A stretch of 6,040 nt of DNA, from contig CAIYCP010000081.1 in assembly GCA_903924715.1 (NCBI GenBank), positions 1 through 6,040 on the forward strand, written 5' to 3'. This stretch comes from an uncultured beta proteobacterium (GTDB lineage Bacteria > Pseudomonadota > Gammaproteobacteria > Burkholderiales > Burkholderiaceae_B). The notes below the pieces were generated by a model. That model was given only the letters and a program-made list of their open reading frames with translations. It made no database searches and was not told the DNA's origin. The first letter of the stretch is position 1. The number at the start of each line of letters is the position of its first letter. Positions 5,119-6,040 of this stretch are shown here, piece after piece. A program made the position numbers and the translations under genes.

Positions 5119-6040
5119 AAAGAGATGCTCACTACGCCCTCAATCGAGAATCACATTGAAAAACAACGTACTGCTGGCTTTTTTGTGACCGCCAGGCCGC
5201 AAGACACAACGCTCGATCCTAGCGCCGCGGTATCCCCCAACATCTTTGATGTCTTGTGCAACAGCACGCTGATTGCGCCAATACTGTTGGCCAATTTGTT
5301 ATCAGCCGATCTCTGGCTGCTCTCAGAAAAAATCCGTTCTAAATATTCGCCCTCGAGAGGGGCTCTTGAATCTGCACCTGCGCCGATCCCCGCAGTTGAC
5401 GTCGATGAAGAGGGCCTGTCAAAAGCCTTACGCGCGATTCAACGCCAAGTCGACCGTGGCTTTAAGCATGTGCACCCCAATGAAATCGCCGAGATCTATG
5501 GGTATTTGGATATACAAACAGAAAGAAGCCGATTGGGCGATGAGCAACTAAACACCACACTCGACAAGCTGCAACAAGCCTTCAAAGATCGTGCCGCGCT
5601 GGGCGAGCAACAAGCTGCGCTGACGACTTTGATCTTGAATGACATTAGTCACGAACGCTTTCCAGCATACATCTACCAAAACTACGATCTCGTTCACGCT
5701 CACCGCAAATTTCGCGGCCATGGCTCTCGAGCACCAGACGGATTAACGTCATGCCTGGATGAAACGACGATTTTTGTTGCTCTGGTTCTCGCGCTTAATC
5801 CAGAAGAGGTGTCAGCGATCGCGATTTTTTCTAGCCAAACCCACTACAGTGCGTTTGGCTACGGACCAGATCACGAACCCTGGTGGTTTTATGGCAAAAA
5901 TCGTTTGTATTCTAAAAAGCAATGGCGACTCATGGTCGACGAAAATTTTGGCGGTGATGCTCAACGATGCTTTGATGCGCTGTTTGCTGACTTCAATAAA
6001 ATAACAACCGCAGCAGGAGCCTTTGAATTTGATACTGGGC
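5101..6040 (+). CDS. Protein of unknown function, 3' end cut by window
   Basis: The frame is open from just after the upstream TAG (5061) to the window edge; 313 codons follow GTG 5101, the first possible start. ATG 5125 (MLTTPSIENHIEKQRTAGF) is an equally reasonable start; neither has a clear Shine-Dalgarno. I do not recognise the N-terminal 200 residues. They contain a Pro-rich linker (SAPAPIPAVD, 91-100) and a helical segment likely to coil (LGDEQLNTTLDKLQQAF, 145-161). Residues 214-267 (GLTSCLDETTIFVALVLAL, then FSSQTHYSAFGYG, then WWFYGKN) space a Cys218, a His248 and an Asn267 as in papain or transglutaminase-like folds, so a thiol-hydrolase or transferase activity is conceivable. This is inference only. 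No signal peptide is obvious. It probably shares an operon with the NTF2-like gene. Confidence 0.75.
   Translation, partial: MSGKIVKEMLTTPSIENHIEKQRTAGFFVTARPQDTTLDPSAAVSPNIFDVLCNSTLIAPILLANLLSADLWLLSEKIRSKYSPSRGALESAPAPIPAVDVDEEGLSKALRAIQRQVDRGFKHVHPNEIAEIYGYLDIQTERSRLGDEQLNTTLDKLQQAFKDRAALGEQQAALTTLILNDISHERFPAYIYQNYDLVHAHRKFRGHGSRAPDGLTSCLDETTIFVALVLALNPEEVSAIAIFSSQTHYSAFGYGPDHEPWWFYGKNRLYSKKQWRLMVDENFGGDAQRCFDALFADFNKITTAAGAFEFDTG

Noticed and set aside
5273..6004. Plus-strand frames at 5273-5551 and 5759-6004
   Set aside because: Out-of-phase shadows of the long frame running from 5101 to the window edge.

Overview
The window looks like a chromosomal segment of a proteobacterium, most likely gamma- or beta-. 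The reasons are moderate base composition, a tRNA-Leu with an encoded CCA end, Shine-Dalgarno-type sites before some genes, and protein families common in that phylum (MNT/HEPN module, DUF2177, MFS carrier, MmgE/PrpD). Nothing fixes the genus. No phage, transposase, integrase or CRISPR array is visible.

Left part (1-1170): the first 36 or so codons of an MmgE/PrpD-type gene run leftward off the window. It diverges from a complete tRNA-Leu(CAA) across a symmetric AT-rich dyad that can supply a -10 element to both sides. About 180 bases after the tRNA comes a two-gene toxin-antitoxin module of the MntA/HepT kind: a nucleotidyltransferase antitoxin whose stop overlaps the start of a HEPN RNase toxin.

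Middle (1171-1924): no intact gene. On the minus strand it holds two decayed pieces. One is the C-terminal half of a GNAT acetyltransferase. The other is a short relic of an MFS transporter C-terminus, clearly related to the intact MFS gene in this same window, with a stop codon in place of a conserved Trp.

Right part (1925-6040): a small putative lipoprotein/membrane protein; a DUF2177 four-helix membrane protein whose stop overlaps the stop of a convergent 450-residue MFS carrier; then, divergent from the carrier, an NTF2/SnoaL-like protein. Thirty-nine bases later and in the same reading frame comes a long open gene of unknown function that runs off the right edge. The last two probably form an operon. 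The MFS carrier and the NTF2-like protein share a short divergent control region, so a common small-molecule metabolism theme is possible, but the substrate cannot be read from the sequence.
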